Below are positions 44,794-53,944 of a DNA stretch of 54,089 bases, in pieces. The notes beneath the pieces were generated by a model. It was not told the origin of the DNA. It was given only the letters and a program-made list of their open reading frames with translations, and made no database searches. This stretch comes from an uncultured bacterium (GTDB lineage: Bacteria; Myxococcota_A; UBA9042; PHBI01). The translations under genes were made by a program, and so were the position numbers. How positions within the stretch are numbered: position 1 is the stretch's first letter; each line of letters opens with the position of its first letter. The stretch covers positions 1 to 54,089 of the forward strand of contig CALHXW010000171.1 of NCBI GenBank assembly GCA_938040325.1. Reading direction: 5' to 3'.

Positions 44794-45869
44794 CAACGCA
44801 CCTCCATCATCAGCGCTGAGACCAGCGCGTCGTCACCGAGGAGGCCGTTTTCGATCGAGTTGACGAGCGTCTGGGCGCCCGCTCGGTGGCCGATCCGTAT
44901 CATCGAGTCGATCTCGTCGTCGCTCTGGGAGCTGGTCACGGCGATGGCGACCACGAGGTCCGAGGCATAGGCAGGGATCTCGCGGTAGGACTTCTTGCGC
45001 TGGCTCAGCGAGCCCCGAAGGTCCCACCAGCGCGGCAAGCGGCTTGGGCTCGCAAAGAAGAGACGGCTCGTGGTGCTCGGCCAGTAAAACTGCCAGGTGT
45101 TGGTCACCGGGCTGAGCCTGACCACACCCGCGCGGTCGCCGATGAGCTTCTTGAGCTTCTTCTCGGAGTTCGCGTTGTCATGTTCGGTCTCGAAGTGCTT
45201 GGCGAGTGACTCTAGCTCGCCGTTGGAGAGCTGCTTTTGGGCGTCGAAGTGGACGATGCCGATCGTGGCGTCGCGGGCGTCGCGGCCGACCAGCGGCAGG
45301 TAGGCGCTGCGCGGAGCGACGGCGCCTCCGTGCTCGTTGGCCGCGCCAATCCACGAGGGCAGCTCCTCGCTGCGGATCTGGTCACTCGGTGTCGCGTCGA
45401 CCGAGCCCAGACGGGCCACCCAGTGGTCGGGGTTGAGGTGCTCTCGACGCTCGAACGGCGAGTCGTCGACCGAGTCGTTGGTGAACGAGCGGCTGGGTCG
45501 CGAGCCACGGGATGCAGCGCTCGTGTGCTCGCGCAGCTCCGACTCTAGGCGCTCGGCGGTGATGGGCTGTCCCAAGAGCAGCATCCGGCCCTCGTGCAGC
45601 GGCACCGTCGGACGCACAAGCTCGTCGTGGCAGAGCAGAAAGACCTGGGCGTCGTCGGCGAGCTCCCAAAGCTCGGCGATCGCCGCCGGCACCTTGCGCT
45701 CGCCTGAGGGCAGCTCGCCGAAGAGGACCCTCGCGTCAGCCACGGAGTCGGCGGGATCGCCGGGCTTCCACGAGCGCGTCTCCATCTTCATCTGGCTTAG
45801 CGCCCGCTCGATGAGCGTCTGGAAGTCTGAGTTCATGCCTTCCGGCACGATGGCAAGAGCTTTACCCAT
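44793..45869 (-). CDS. Unknown protein in the chemosensory operon
   Basis: 358 residues, unrecognised. The first 115 look like an alpha/beta domain (GKALAIVPEGMNSDFQTLIERALSQM...ARVLFGELPSG...LADDAQVFLLCHDEL). A Ser/Arg-rich linker (about 115-145) follows. The rest contains basic and aromatic patches (TNTWQFYWPSTTSRLFF) and a helical C-terminus. It has no signal peptide, no transmembrane helix and no phosphorelay motif. Both ends overlap neighbours by TGATG: the CheW-like gene before it and the DUF4388 regulator after it. Its stoichiometric coupling within the operon suggests a component of the same signalling array. Confidence 0.7.
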   Translation of the reverse strand: MGKALAIVPEGMNSDFQTLIERALSQMKMETRSWKPGDPADSVADARVLFGELPSGERKVPAAIAELWELADDAQVFLLCHDELVRPTVPLHEGRMLLLGQPITAERLESELREHTSAASRGSRPSRSFTNDSVDDSPFERREHLNPDHWVARLGSVDATPSDQIRSEELPSWIGAANEHGGAVAPRSAYLPLVGRDARDATIGIVHFDAQKQLSNGELESLAKHFETEHDNANSEKKLKKLIGDRAGVVRLSPVTNTWQFYWPSTTSRLFFASPSRLPRWWDLRGSLSQRKKSYREIPAYASDLVVAIAVTSSQSDDEIDSMIRIGHRAGAQTLVNSIENGLLGDDALVSALMMEVR

Positions 45870-46339
45870 CAGGCCCGTCCGCCTTTGCTGTTGGAGCGGA
45901 CGTCGCCAACGATGTCGCCGATCAACCGGTCCAGGTCGATGGCGATCGCCGTGGTGCCGTCCTCAAGAAGTCCAGGGATCGTCCAAGGAAGATCCGGGCC
46001 CGGGTCATCGGGATCCTCGTCGACCCAGACGCTCTCGAACCCCCGTGTTCCGTCCACTTCGACAGCCCATCGCAAGCCGGCGCGCTCGCCCACGATCATG
46101 ACCGCCTTGGTCGTCCGTGACTCCATACGCGCTCGCTCCGGCGCGGGCACTGCCGAGAGCAGCACGATGACGTCGTCGTCGAGCACTCCCATGCCGGCCA
46201 CGGCCGCGTTCGAGAAAGGCGGGCTGGGCGCGACATCAAAGTCCAAGATCTGACCTACTTGCGAGCGGGGGATGGCGATCTTGTGGGGACCGACATCGCA
46301 CGTGAGTGCAGAAGACTCTCGAAGCTCAGCATTGGGCAT
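45869..46339 (-). CDS. CheW-like protein, first gene of the chemosensory operon
   Basis: 156 residues with a compact CheW-like pattern: SALTCDVGPHKIAIPRSQVGQILDF as the first strands, a VAGMGVLDDDVIVLLSAVPAP segment in the position of the NLRG region, and LRWAVEVDGTRGFESVWVDED near the end. The classic NLRG is missing, so confidence is moderate. It begins the minus-strand cluster; its stop overlaps the start of the unknown gene (TGATG). No clear ribosome site is visible before the ATG. Confidence 0.6.
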   Translation of the reverse strand: MPNAELRESSALTCDVGPHKIAIPRSQVGQILDFDVAPSPPFSNAAVAGMGVLDDDVIVLLSAVPAPERARMESRTTKAVMIVGERAGLRWAVEVDGTRGFESVWVDEDPDDPGPDLPWTIPGLLEDGTTAIAIDLDRLIGDIVGDVRSNSKGGRA

Positions 46340-46999
46340 GGCACGCGGCTCTCAATTGGTTTGTCTACGACAGGGAACATTCCCTCGTGCCACTTCCGTC
46401 GTGCGTTCTGCAAACGAACTTAACGAAAAAAAATGGTTCAACGGGTGTTCGCTTGGTTCGGCCAGCCCCGCACCTTTCTCTGCTCCGTTTCAATTCGAAA
46501 CCGAAGGGCGGGATCGTCGGGCATCTGACCGAGCACGCGTGCGACTGGCGGATCGCGCTGGCCGTGTCACTTTGAGCCGTGATTTCGCGGATTTTCATGT
46601 TGTGTTGCCGGCGCCGGCGATGGTCGCCTCACGTGGCTCAGAGCCGAAAACGGGAGCGGCGTCAGGGCACAAGCTGCGACGCGCGAGGAAAGCGCGCACC
46701 GCAACAACCGCCCGACGATCCTGATCGCAGCTTGGGCCCATGCGCAGCCCCTACGGTTTGCTCTGGCGAGAGCAAGCGTCGCGCGACCACTGACCGCGCC
46801 GGCGCTTCATCTACCGTCCCGACGATCGCGTCGCTCAGAGCCCGCGTAAGGTTTTGTTGCGGCACACTCAGTCCCCTGTAAAGTGGCGCCTGCCGAACAA
46901 CTCTTATGAACTTTTCGCTCGGGCGCTGTCAGCTTTTCTAAAGCTCTGGAGCGTCTGGGCCGACGGCACTTTCGTACTATCACTTCCATGGAGATTCCC
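46340..46999. other. 660-bp divergent regulatory region
   Basis: Lies between the chemosensory operon (leftward) and the porin-like gene (rightward). It is locally AT-rich, with a run of eight A near 46427-46434, and AT-rich patches at about 46895-46945. No protein-like frame was seen on either strand. A possible rightward promoter is TTGCGG (46856-46861) with TAAAGT (46878-46883), 16 bp apart, but both hexamers are weak. A symmetrical site is listed separately. Confidence 0.5.
46372..46385. promoter_or_regulatory. Candidate operator AGGGAA-CA-TTCCCT
   Basis: A 6-2-6 perfect inverted repeat, 33 bp upstream of the first chemosensory gene. Size and symmetry suit a dimeric repressor site in the promoter zone. 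No regulator can be named. Confidence 0.3.
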
Positions 47000-47977
47000 A
47001 TGACGCGATTTCTGACATCATTGTTGGCTCTCGGACTGCTACTGCCGACAGCCTCCGCCAACGCAGACCCGATCAAGATTGACCTGTGGGGCTTCGTCGA
47101 TACGTCCCTGACGTACAGCTTCATGCCCGAAGGCGTCCGCGACGCCAACGGCGTGAGCCTCGGGCTCGACCAGGCCGAGATCGACGTCATCGTCGCCCTC
47201 GCCCCCGGTCTGACGCTGCGTACCGACCTCAACTGGTTCCCTGGCGCAGGCGCCGCGAGCTTTGGCGGCATCGTCGAGCAGGCGTTTGCCGAGTGGTACC
47301 CCGCCGGGCACGACAAGGGCTTCTTCCTGCGCGCCGGTAAGTGGAACGCACCGATCGGGTTCGAGACGATCGACCCCACGGGCCTCTACCAGTTCTCGCA
47401 GGGCCTCCTGTTTAGCTTCGCGACGCCCGCGAACCTCAACGGCTTCGCCTTCGGTTGGCACGCCCACGAGTTCAAGGCTCAGCTCTGGCTGACCAACGAC
47501 TGGGATGTCGACAAGACGCCGAAGGACGCCAGCGTGGGTGGTCGCTTGGACGTGCCGCTTGGCGACACCGGCACCGTCGGCCTCTCGACGACGTACGGCG
47601 CCATCCAGGACTCCGACCTCGCGGTGTTCATGGTCGACGTCGACGCGGCGCTGACCTTCGACGCCCTCACCATCGGCGCCCAGGTCAACTTCGGTCTCCA
47701 GGACGAGGCCCAGTCGCTCGGCTTCCTTCTCATGGGTAGCTACGCGGTCAACGACATGCTCGGCGCGACCCTGCGCTTTGACTACCTCGACCGCGAGTTC
47801 GGCACGGTCTACAAGGGCATGAGCATCACCGCCGCGGCGATGATCGGGCTCGTCCAGGCCGAGCGCGATGGCTCCAAGACGACGGCTCTGGCGCTGATCC
47901 CCGAGCTTCGCTTCGACCTGCCTGACGGTGGCGACACGGTCGGTACGTTCGCGCTCGAGCTGCTCGCTTCTTTCTAG
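47000..47977 (+). CDS. Outer-membrane beta-barrel porin-like protein
   Basis: About 325 residues. I prefer the ATG at 47000 (GGAG six bases upstream) to that at 46988. A Sec signal (MTRFLTSLLALGLLLPTASANA) is followed by alternating amphipathic strands (KIDLWGFVDTSLTYSFMP, LTLRTDLNWFPG, FFLRAGKWNAPIGFE) and a terminal Phe (ELLASF), as required for BAM-mediated insertion. GKWNAPIGFE is the pattern seen in carbohydrate/phosphate-selective barrels. Repeats of charged turns fit 14-16 strands. A strong intrinsic terminator follows, so it is a monocistron. Substrate unknown. Confidence 0.85.
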   Translation: MTRFLTSLLALGLLLPTASANADPIKIDLWGFVDTSLTYSFMPEGVRDANGVSLGLDQAEIDVIVALAPGLTLRTDLNWFPGAGAASFGGIVEQAFAEWYPAGHDKGFFLRAGKWNAPIGFETIDPTGLYQFSQGLLFSFATPANLNGFAFGWHAHEFKAQLWLTNDWDVDKTPKDASVGGRLDVPLGDTGTVGLSTTYGAIQDSDLAVFMVDVDAALTFDALTIGAQVNFGLQDEAQSLGFLLMGSYAVNDMLGATLRFDYLDREFGTVYKGMSITAAAMIGLVQAERDGSKTTALALIPELRFDLPDGGDTVGTFALELLASF

Positions 47978-48006
47978 GCGCCTGCGCGAAAATAGTGTCT
48001 ATCATG

Positions 48007-48053
48007 CGCAGCCTGAGCGCGTCGGAACGCCGACGCCGCTCAGGCTGCGTTTT
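48007..48053 (+). terminator. Intrinsic terminator of the porin-like gene
   Basis: Left arm 48007-48025 pairs with 48030-48049 as a 19-bp stem with one bulged C (48036) and loop AACG, followed by TTTTA. It is one of the strongest hairpins in the window and lies 30 nt after the stop. Confidence 0.85.
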
Positions 48054-48097
48054 AGGTTCAGATCACCTCCACTCTTCGTCTCACTGACAAGGACGCG

Positions 48098-49096
48098 ATG
48101 CCGAAGCGAGGAACATCACAGGGAGACGAGCTCTCGCTCGACCTACCCCTCGACGTGTTCAGTGGCAGCGTGACCTCTGTTCAACCCGCTAGTAGCTCGG
48201 TCGTTCGCCAGTACCACAGCGGTAGCGTGCTCTCGGAGCCCAGCCCCAAGCAGCGGAAAGACGAGCGCCCGCTTCAGTCGGGTACGATCATCGACCGCTA
48301 CCGGGTGGAGTCTCTGACCGGCCGCGGTGGGTTCGCTTACGTCTACCGCGCGACGCACCTGGCGCTGGCTCGGACCGTAGCGCTCAAGATGCTGAGGCCC
48401 AGCGTCCGCGCCAACCGGCCTGGTCTTGCCGAGCAGCTCCTCCAAGAGGCCCGCAACGCTGCCAAGATCGACCACCCGGCCGTCGTGCGGGTCCTCGACG
48501 CGGTCTTTAGCGAGTCCATCACCTACATCGTCATGGAGTACATCGACGGCCGCACGCTCCGGCGCACGGTCGAAAAGCATGGCCGCCTGGCGAGTCCGCT
48601 CGCCGCGAGACTCGGGCTCCAGTGCGCCCAAGGCCTGCAAGAAGGACTTGCCCACGGCCTCGTGCACCGCGATCTGAAGCCGTCCAACATCATGATCGAC
48701 CGCACCGGCCAGGCCAAGATCGTCGACTTCGGCCTCGCGCGGCTCTACCACGCCAAGCGCCGCAACGGCCCACCCAGACGTGTTGCGGGCACCCCAGGCT
48801 ACATCGCACCCGAACGCTACCGCGATCCTGCGCTCACCGACTATCGCAGCGACATCTTCTCGCTCGGCGTGACCCTCTACGAAGCGCTCGTCGGCGAGCG
48901 GCCGTGGGTTGGCGACAAGGACGGGCACACCGGCGCGGAGCTCCCCCCAGTCAGGTCTCCGCGAAGCCGAGCGCCCCACGTGACGCGAAGCCTCTCGGAC
49001 CTCGTGCTGCGGATGATGGCCTCGGAGCCAAGCGACCGACCGACGCCGTACGAGAGCCTGATCGAGGAGCTCACCGAGGAAGCTTCGAAAGGGTAG
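48098..49096 (+). CDS. Cytosolic Ser/Thr protein kinase
   Basis: 332 residues with all catalytic motifs: G-loop GRGGFAYVYRA, Lys97 in VALKML, HRDLKPSN (190-197, Asp192), DFG (210-212), and GTPGYIAPERY. The 60-residue N-terminal tail is polar and Ser-rich; there is no transmembrane segment or extracellular sensor at the C-terminus, so input must come through a partner. AAGGA lies 6-7 nt before the ATG. Unlike the kinase at 31034 its catalytic motifs are canonical. It could supply phospho-threonine for FHA proteins such as that at 12323, but this is inference. Confidence 0.95.
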   Translation: MPKRGTSQGDELSLDLPLDVFSGSVTSVQPASSSVVRQYHSGSVLSEPSPKQRKDERPLQSGTIIDRYRVESLTGRGGFAYVYRATHLALARTVALKMLRPSVRANRPGLAEQLLQEARNAAKIDHPAVVRVLDAVFSESITYIVMEYIDGRTLRRTVEKHGRLASPLAARLGLQCAQGLQEGLAHGLVHRDLKPSNIMIDRTGQAKIVDFGLARLYHAKRRNGPPRRVAGTPGYIAPERYRDPALTDYRSDIFSLGVTLYEALVGERPWVGDKDGHTGAELPPVRSPRSRAPHVTRSLSDLVLRMMASEPSDRPTPYESLIEELTEEASKG

Positions 49097-49117
49097 GCGG
49101 CCGCTCTGTGCAGCGCG

Positions 49118-49762
49118 CTAGGCGACGAGGTACTGCACGAAGCGCACGAGGAAGAACACGCCGAGCCCGACGAGTCCCCAGCCCATCCAGCGAATGAACG
49201 TGTTGAGGGCCTCCGGTGTGAAGTTGCTCGCGTACTTTCGAATCAGCGCGATGATGACGACGAACCAGGCGGTGCAGCCAACACCCACCGCGAGGCCAAA
49301 CGGGATCCCCATGGAGCTGTCGATCGTTGCCCACCCGCTCGCGTGAAGCATCGACGTTGCTGCCCCCCAGGTCGCCAGGAGCGTGGGGTTGACGATCGTG
49401 ACGCCGAAGCCGATGAACCACTGCTCGAGCAGCGAGTCACCTTTGGCTTTGTCGACGCTCTCCTTGTCGCTTGGCGAGGTCGGCGGCTTGAGGGCGAACA
49501 TGAGGCCGACGCCAATGAGGATGACGGCCGCGACCGCCTTCGAGACCGGCGTCACCCACTCGTACTCAACCAGAAACGAGAAGCCGACGACGGCGAGGGC
49601 TGCGTAGATCGCCTCAGCAACGCCCGAGCCGATCGCAACCCAGAGGGCCGCACCGAAGCGGCGGGCAACCGCGCGCTGAATCACCATGGCGGCCACCGGG
49701 CCCGCGACGGGAATGGCTCCGAGGAAACCTGCGACGAACCCAAAGATGATGACGGCAATCAT
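49118..49762 (-). CDS. LysE/RhtB family exporter
   Basis: 214 residues, six predicted transmembrane helices. The N-terminal FVAGFLGAIPVAGPVAAMVIQRAVARRFGAALWVAIGSGVAEAIYA matches the GxxxxxGP...G...G.G.A.D pattern of LysE-superfamily exporters, here with Glu at the usual Asp position. VNPTLLATWGAATSML is the second-half NPK-like loop. Substrates in the family include amino acids and cations; none can be assigned. It is convergent with the kinase gene, and its promoter lies in the 281-bp region upstream of the dynamin-like genes. Confidence 0.8.
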   Translation of the reverse strand: MIAVIIFGFVAGFLGAIPVAGPVAAMVIQRAVARRFGAALWVAIGSGVAEAIYAALAVVGFSFLVEYEWVTPVSKAVAAVILIGVGLMFALKPPTSPSDKESVDKAKGDSLLEQWFIGFGVTIVNPTLLATWGAATSMLHASGWATIDSSMGIPFGLAVGVGCTAWFVVIIALIRKYASNFTPEALNTFIRWMGWGLVGLGVFFLVRFVQYLVA

Positions 49763-50043
49763 GTGTCGGCTCTATCACAGGGTTGGGTGGGGTGTCGTCG
49801 ACGGCCAGGACCGGCAGCCTGACCTCGGATGTTGCGTGGGCCCTGCGCGGCTCGCTCCGGCTCGGTTGCAGCCTGGCGAGCAGCCGGGCGCTCAAGGGAT
49901 CGCGCCTGATGGCCTGCAACGGGCCGCGATCCATCCGCCAGCAACGCCGCGAGCGTCTGCGCCTCCGGCGTCGCCCACGCTGAGGTTGCGAGCCCCGTCC
50001 GGCCCGGTTGCCTGGGGCCTATCGGTGGGGCAGGTTGGTCGGC

Positions 50044-52008
50044 ATGGCGAAAGCAACCACCACCGATGCGGCAACGCTCACGGCGCTCCGAACGCTGCGA
50101 GACCTGACGCCGAAGGTTCACCAGACACTCGGCGCCGACGGTGCGCCACCCGAAGACCGTGCGTGGTTGCAGACCCTCGACAGCAGGATCCTGCCGCGGC
50201 TCTCGCCCGACTTCCCGCTCATCGCCGCGATCACAGGTGGCGGCAGCTCCGGAAAGTCGACGCTCTTTAACAGCCTCCTCGGTGGCGCCGTCTCGGCCGC
50301 TGGCGGCCGGGCAGGCATGAGCCGTCGGGTGCTCGTTGCGACCCACCCTGAGCCTGCGCAACACCCGAGCTTTCTGACCGAGCTCTTCCTGCCCTTCGGT
50401 GCGCCGCCCGAGCCCATGCACGACCGGGAGGTGCTCACGACCAGCGGCCCGCCGGTCTACACAACCCACACGAGCCTACCCAAGCGCGTCATCCTGCTCG
50501 ACACGCCCGACTTCGACGTTGGCCGCGCTGGCGAGTACCTCAACCGAGACGTTGCCGCGCCGGTCCTGAGCGCCGCCGACGTGCTGGTCTACATCTTCAC
50601 CAACGCCACCTACAACGCCAAGGCCAACACCGAGTTCATCAGCGAGCAGCTCACCCGCGTGGGGCGACGGCAGTGCGTGCTGGTCTACCGCGTCTACGCA
50701 AGCTTCTCGGCCGACGAGGTCGAAGCCCACGCCCAGACGGTCGCTGAGAACCTGTACGGCGCAGACTGGCGTGACTATGTGCTGGGCGTCTACCGCGCCG
50801 ACGACGACAACGCCGTGGCGGCCGGCCAGCAGCCTGTGGTGCCGCGCCAGGTGCGAGGCGGTCCGGGCCTCTTTGAGCTGCTCGAGAGCCTCGACCCTCG
50901 TGAGCTTCGGCGCGAGCAGAACGTGGCGATGATCGCCGACGTCACCCGTGCGGCGCGGGACTCGGTCGAGCAGGCGCGCTCAGACCGTGACGCGCTGGCG
51001 CTCTACCATGACGGGCTACGGCTGGTGGAGAGCCACGCCATCGCCCGTGCGCTGTCTCATCTCCCGCTGACAACGATCATGGAGCGCATTCGGGAGATCT
51101 TCGAGGAGGGCGACTCCGGGTTTCTGCGCTTCTCTCGCAACGTCGGTCGCGTCACGGGCGCGCCGCTTCGCGGGCTGCTCAAGCTCATCAAGAGCGACGA
51201 CGATGAGGAGGTCGACGGCAGCGTCAACCCGGAGGAGCTCGCCCGCACGGCGCTCATCGAGGCTGCCAATGAGCTCCGGCGCCAGACGCTGGCGGAGGAG
51301 CTCACCACCGCGACGACCCCGGGCGACGCGGACGGCGCGGAGCTTCTGGCCCGCGTGGAGAGCCTGCGAGAGGCGTGGGGCTTCACGGGGCCCGAGCGAC
51401 CCTTCGCCGAGACGTCGAGCGCTGGCGGCGCCACGAACCTGTTCTTGAGCGCGCATCCCGCCTTGAGCTCGACCCGCCAAGCGCTCCTGCGCAAGCAGTG
51501 GGCAAGCCAGCTGGATCTCGTGGCGAAAGGCGCCGAGGAGCTTCTGGAGCTGCCGGACGACCTGGACGTGGAGCTTGCCGCGATCGTCAGTGAGTTCCGC
51601 GAAGACCTGCCGATGATGAAGCGGGCGCGCGCGGCCATGATCGCGTCGCTGAACTTGGTGCCGTCGGTGGTGGGCATCGTCTACGTGTTCGCGACCGTCG
51701 ACCCTGTTGGTGGCAGCACGCTGTCGGCGAAGCTCAGCAGCGTGTTTGGGCTCAATGACCTGTGGGCGACCGTGAGCATCCCGGCGTCGACCGGGCTCGA
51801 TGAAGCGACCCGCGGGCACCTCAAGCGTCTGCTCGACCCGGTGGTCCAGCGCTGGCTCGCGAGTCGTGCCGAACCCACTCAGGCCATGTTTCGCGAGCGC
51901 GTCACGGGAGCCGTCATCGACGCCGCTGCCAAGCGGCTCAGCGAGACCGGCAACCAGCTTGCTCAGCTCGACGCGGCCCTTGCGGGTCTGCAAGGAGGTT
52001 CCGCCTAG
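50044..52008 (+). CDS. Dynamin-like GTPase, first of a pair
   Basis: 654 residues from the ATG at 50044. P-loop GGGSSGKST (65-73); G3 DTPD (153-156) in VILLDTPDFDVGRAGEYL; the G4 position (LVYRVYASFS) lacks N/TKxD, so base specificity may be altered. Long helical regions follow, with a hydrophobic segment about 565-610 (MIASLNLVPSVVGIVYVFATVDPVGG) that could be a membrane paddle. The size, the large GTPase domain and the helical stalk suit the bacterial dynamin family. Its stop overlaps the next GTPase start (TAGTG). Bacterial dynamins often occur as adjacent pairs acting together in membrane remodelling. Confidence 0.75.
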   Translation: MAKATTTDAATLTALRTLRDLTPKVHQTLGADGAPPEDRAWLQTLDSRILPRLSPDFPLIAAITGGGSSGKSTLFNSLLGGAVSAAGGRAGMSRRVLVATHPEPAQHPSFLTELFLPFGAPPEPMHDREVLTTSGPPVYTTHTSLPKRVILLDTPDFDVGRAGEYLNRDVAAPVLSAADVLVYIFTNATYNAKANTEFISEQLTRVGRRQCVLVYRVYASFSADEVEAHAQTVAENLYGADWRDYVLGVYRADDDNAVAAGQQPVVPRQVRGGPGLFELLESLDPRELRREQNVAMIADVTRAARDSVEQARSDRDALALYHDGLRLVESHAIARALSHLPLTTIMERIREIFEEGDSGFLRFSRNVGRVTGAPLRGLLKLIKSDDDEEVDGSVNPEELARTALIEAANELRRQTLAEELTTATTPGDADGAELLARVESLREAWGFTGPERPFAETSSAGGATNLFLSAHPALSSTRQALLRKQWASQLDLVAKGAEELLELPDDLDVELAAIVSEFREDLPMMKRARAAMIASLNLVPSVVGIVYVFATVDPVGGSTLSAKLSSVFGLNDLWATVSIPASTGLDEATRGHLKRLLDPVVQRWLASRAEPTQAMFRERVTGAVIDAAAKRLSETGNQLAQLDAALAGLQGGSA

Positions 52009-53825
52009 TGGACGGCAGATCGACACGCTCTCACCCCGCCCACGTCGACGACGCACGACTGCTCGGCGCCGAGCGGCTTGAGGATGCCCGTGGCGAGATC
52101 ACAGCGATCCGCCACCAGCTCGAGCGTGCCCCGCGCTGGCGTCCATCTCGGGGCCTCATCGCACAGTGCGACGAAGCGCTGGAGCTCATCAGCACCATGC
52201 GCGAGCGGCTCAAGCGCAAGCTGGTCGTCGCGATCGTCGGGCCGACCGGCGCCGGCAAGTCCACGCTTCTCAACGCCCTCGCCGGTGTTGACGGCCTCAG
52301 CGAGAGCGGCGTGAACCGGCCAACGACCCGCGACATCGTGGTGTTCTGCAAGGACGCTGACGACGCGTCCCCGCTGGTCGAGCGGCTGGGCACGGGCGCG
52401 GTGGGCGTGGTCTCGAGCCCCGCCGCTTACGGCCTCGAGCATGTCGTGCTCGTCGATACCCCCGACATCAACAGCGCCGCGCTCGATGTCCACCGGCCAG
52501 TGGTCGAGGCAGTGATTGGCGTCGCCGACGTCTTGGTGACGGTGTTCAACGTCGAAAACCCGAAGTCACGGGACAATGCCGACTTCCTCGCTCCGTTCGT
52601 GGCAGCGTTTCCAAGTCGCTTCGTCATGGCCGTCCTCAACCACTGTGACCGCCAGGACGAGGGCGAGCTCAAGCGCGACATCCGACCCGACTTTCAGTCC
52701 TACCTCCGCGACGCGTGGGACCGCCCGCCGGCGGAGCTCTTCTGCATCTCGGCACGACGCCACCTCCGCCGACCCGCATGGCCGGCGGGCGCTGAACCAC
52801 GCCACGACTTCGACGAGTTCGATGCGCTTCGCGAGACGTTATTCGGCTCGCTCAACAAGGCCAGCGTGGTCGCGGATGCGCGCATTGCACGGGCCAAACA
52901 CCTGACCGCGTCCGTGCGTCGAGCGGTTCGCGACCGCGCGGCCCCGCACCTCGAGGTCATCGACCAGACACGGGGCGAGCTCAAGCGGCTCCACGGCTCA
53001 GCGCTCGGCGACGCCGCCACCGCGCTCAGCGACGCCGGCGACAGCATGGGCGCCGGACTCGACGCACTCTACTACCAGCGCCTGGCGTCTTCGTGGTGGG
53101 GACCGGTCGGTTGGCTGGTGGGGATCTGGGCGCGCGTGCTCATTGTCGGCACCGGCTTCGCCAAGATGATGCGCATGGGCAAGCCGCTCAAGCAGCTCTG
53201 GGGGATGGTCACGAGCCTGTCGCGCTTTAAGCAGTCTCGCGGCGAGATTGCGGATGCCGAGCGGGGCGCCGGCATCGACCTCGCAGCGCTGCGGTATCGC
53301 GCCGCTTACGACAAAGCCTGGCCGGACATTGCCGAGCGACTCGTCGACGCTGGGTTCTCCGACAGCGTCCGCGATCCCGACGCGGTCGTGCCACCTGGCG
53401 ACGCGCTTGAGCAAGCGCTCAACACCGGCTGGAACGGCGCACTCAACGCGCAGCTTGAGGAGAGCAGCGCTCGCCTCAGCGGGTTGGGACTTCAGCTCTT
53501 TCTCAACGCGTGGGTCTTGGTCCCCGCTGCGTTCGTCGCTGGCGAGTGCGTCATTCGGTTCGTCAACCGGGAGCTGCTCGGTGGTGACTACTTCCGACAC
53601 GCGTTCCTGACCATGGCGCTGCTCTGGTTTTTGGCGTTTGCGGTCTTTCAGCTCGCCGCCCGCGCAACCGGCGGCAAGCGCCTGCTGAAAGCAACGTTCA
53701 AGCGGATGCTGACGGAGCTTAAGACAAACGCTCCAAGCGGTGCGGAGGCAGCAGCAACGGGCAGCGACGCCGACACTCTCGGTGCCGAGATCGCCGTCGT
53801 CCAGCGCCTGGGACGGCTGCGCTAG
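52008..53825 (+). CDS. Dynamin-like GTPase, second of a pair
   Basis: 605 residues starting at GTG with AGGAGG upstream. P-loop GPTGAGKST (78-86), Thr in VNRPTTRDI as G2 (104-110), G3 DTPD (150-153), and an NHCD (211-214) G4 box in place of NKxD. Two hydrophobic stretches near 490-515 (LFLNAWVLVPAAFVAGECVI) and 530-555 (AFLTMALLWFLAFAVFQLAA) look like true transmembrane helices; a third near 350-370 is weaker. With the first GTPase it resembles paired bacterial dynamins. A helper role in vesicle formation or membrane repair is possible but not shown. Confidence 0.75.
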   Translation: MDGRSTRSHPAHVDDARLLGAERLEDARGEITAIRHQLERAPRWRPSRGLIAQCDEALELISTMRERLKRKLVVAIVGPTGAGKSTLLNALAGVDGLSESGVNRPTTRDIVVFCKDADDASPLVERLGTGAVGVVSSPAAYGLEHVVLVDTPDINSAALDVHRPVVEAVIGVADVLVTVFNVENPKSRDNADFLAPFVAAFPSRFVMAVLNHCDRQDEGELKRDIRPDFQSYLRDAWDRPPAELFCISARRHLRRPAWPAGAEPRHDFDEFDALRETLFGSLNKASVVADARIARAKHLTASVRRAVRDRAAPHLEVIDQTRGELKRLHGSALGDAATALSDAGDSMGAGLDALYYQRLASSWWGPVGWLVGIWARVLIVGTGFAKMMRMGKPLKQLWGMVTSLSRFKQSRGEIADAERGAGIDLAALRYRAAYDKAWPDIAERLVDAGFSDSVRDPDAVVPPGDALEQALNTGWNGALNAQLEESSARLSGLGLQLFLNAWVLVPAAFVAGECVIRFVNRELLGGDYFRHAFLTMALLWFLAFAVFQLAARATGGKRLLKATFKRMLTELKTNAPSGAEAAATGSDADTLGAEIAVVQRLGRLR

Positions 53826-53944
53826 CCTCGACTCTAGCCGTTTTGAACGTGCCGCCGCTGACGTCGTCCGTGCACAGCTGGGTGAGGCGAACGTTGCGGC
53901 CTTCTAAGACCGCGCCGGCCTCACCCACCTCCACACCGCCGACT

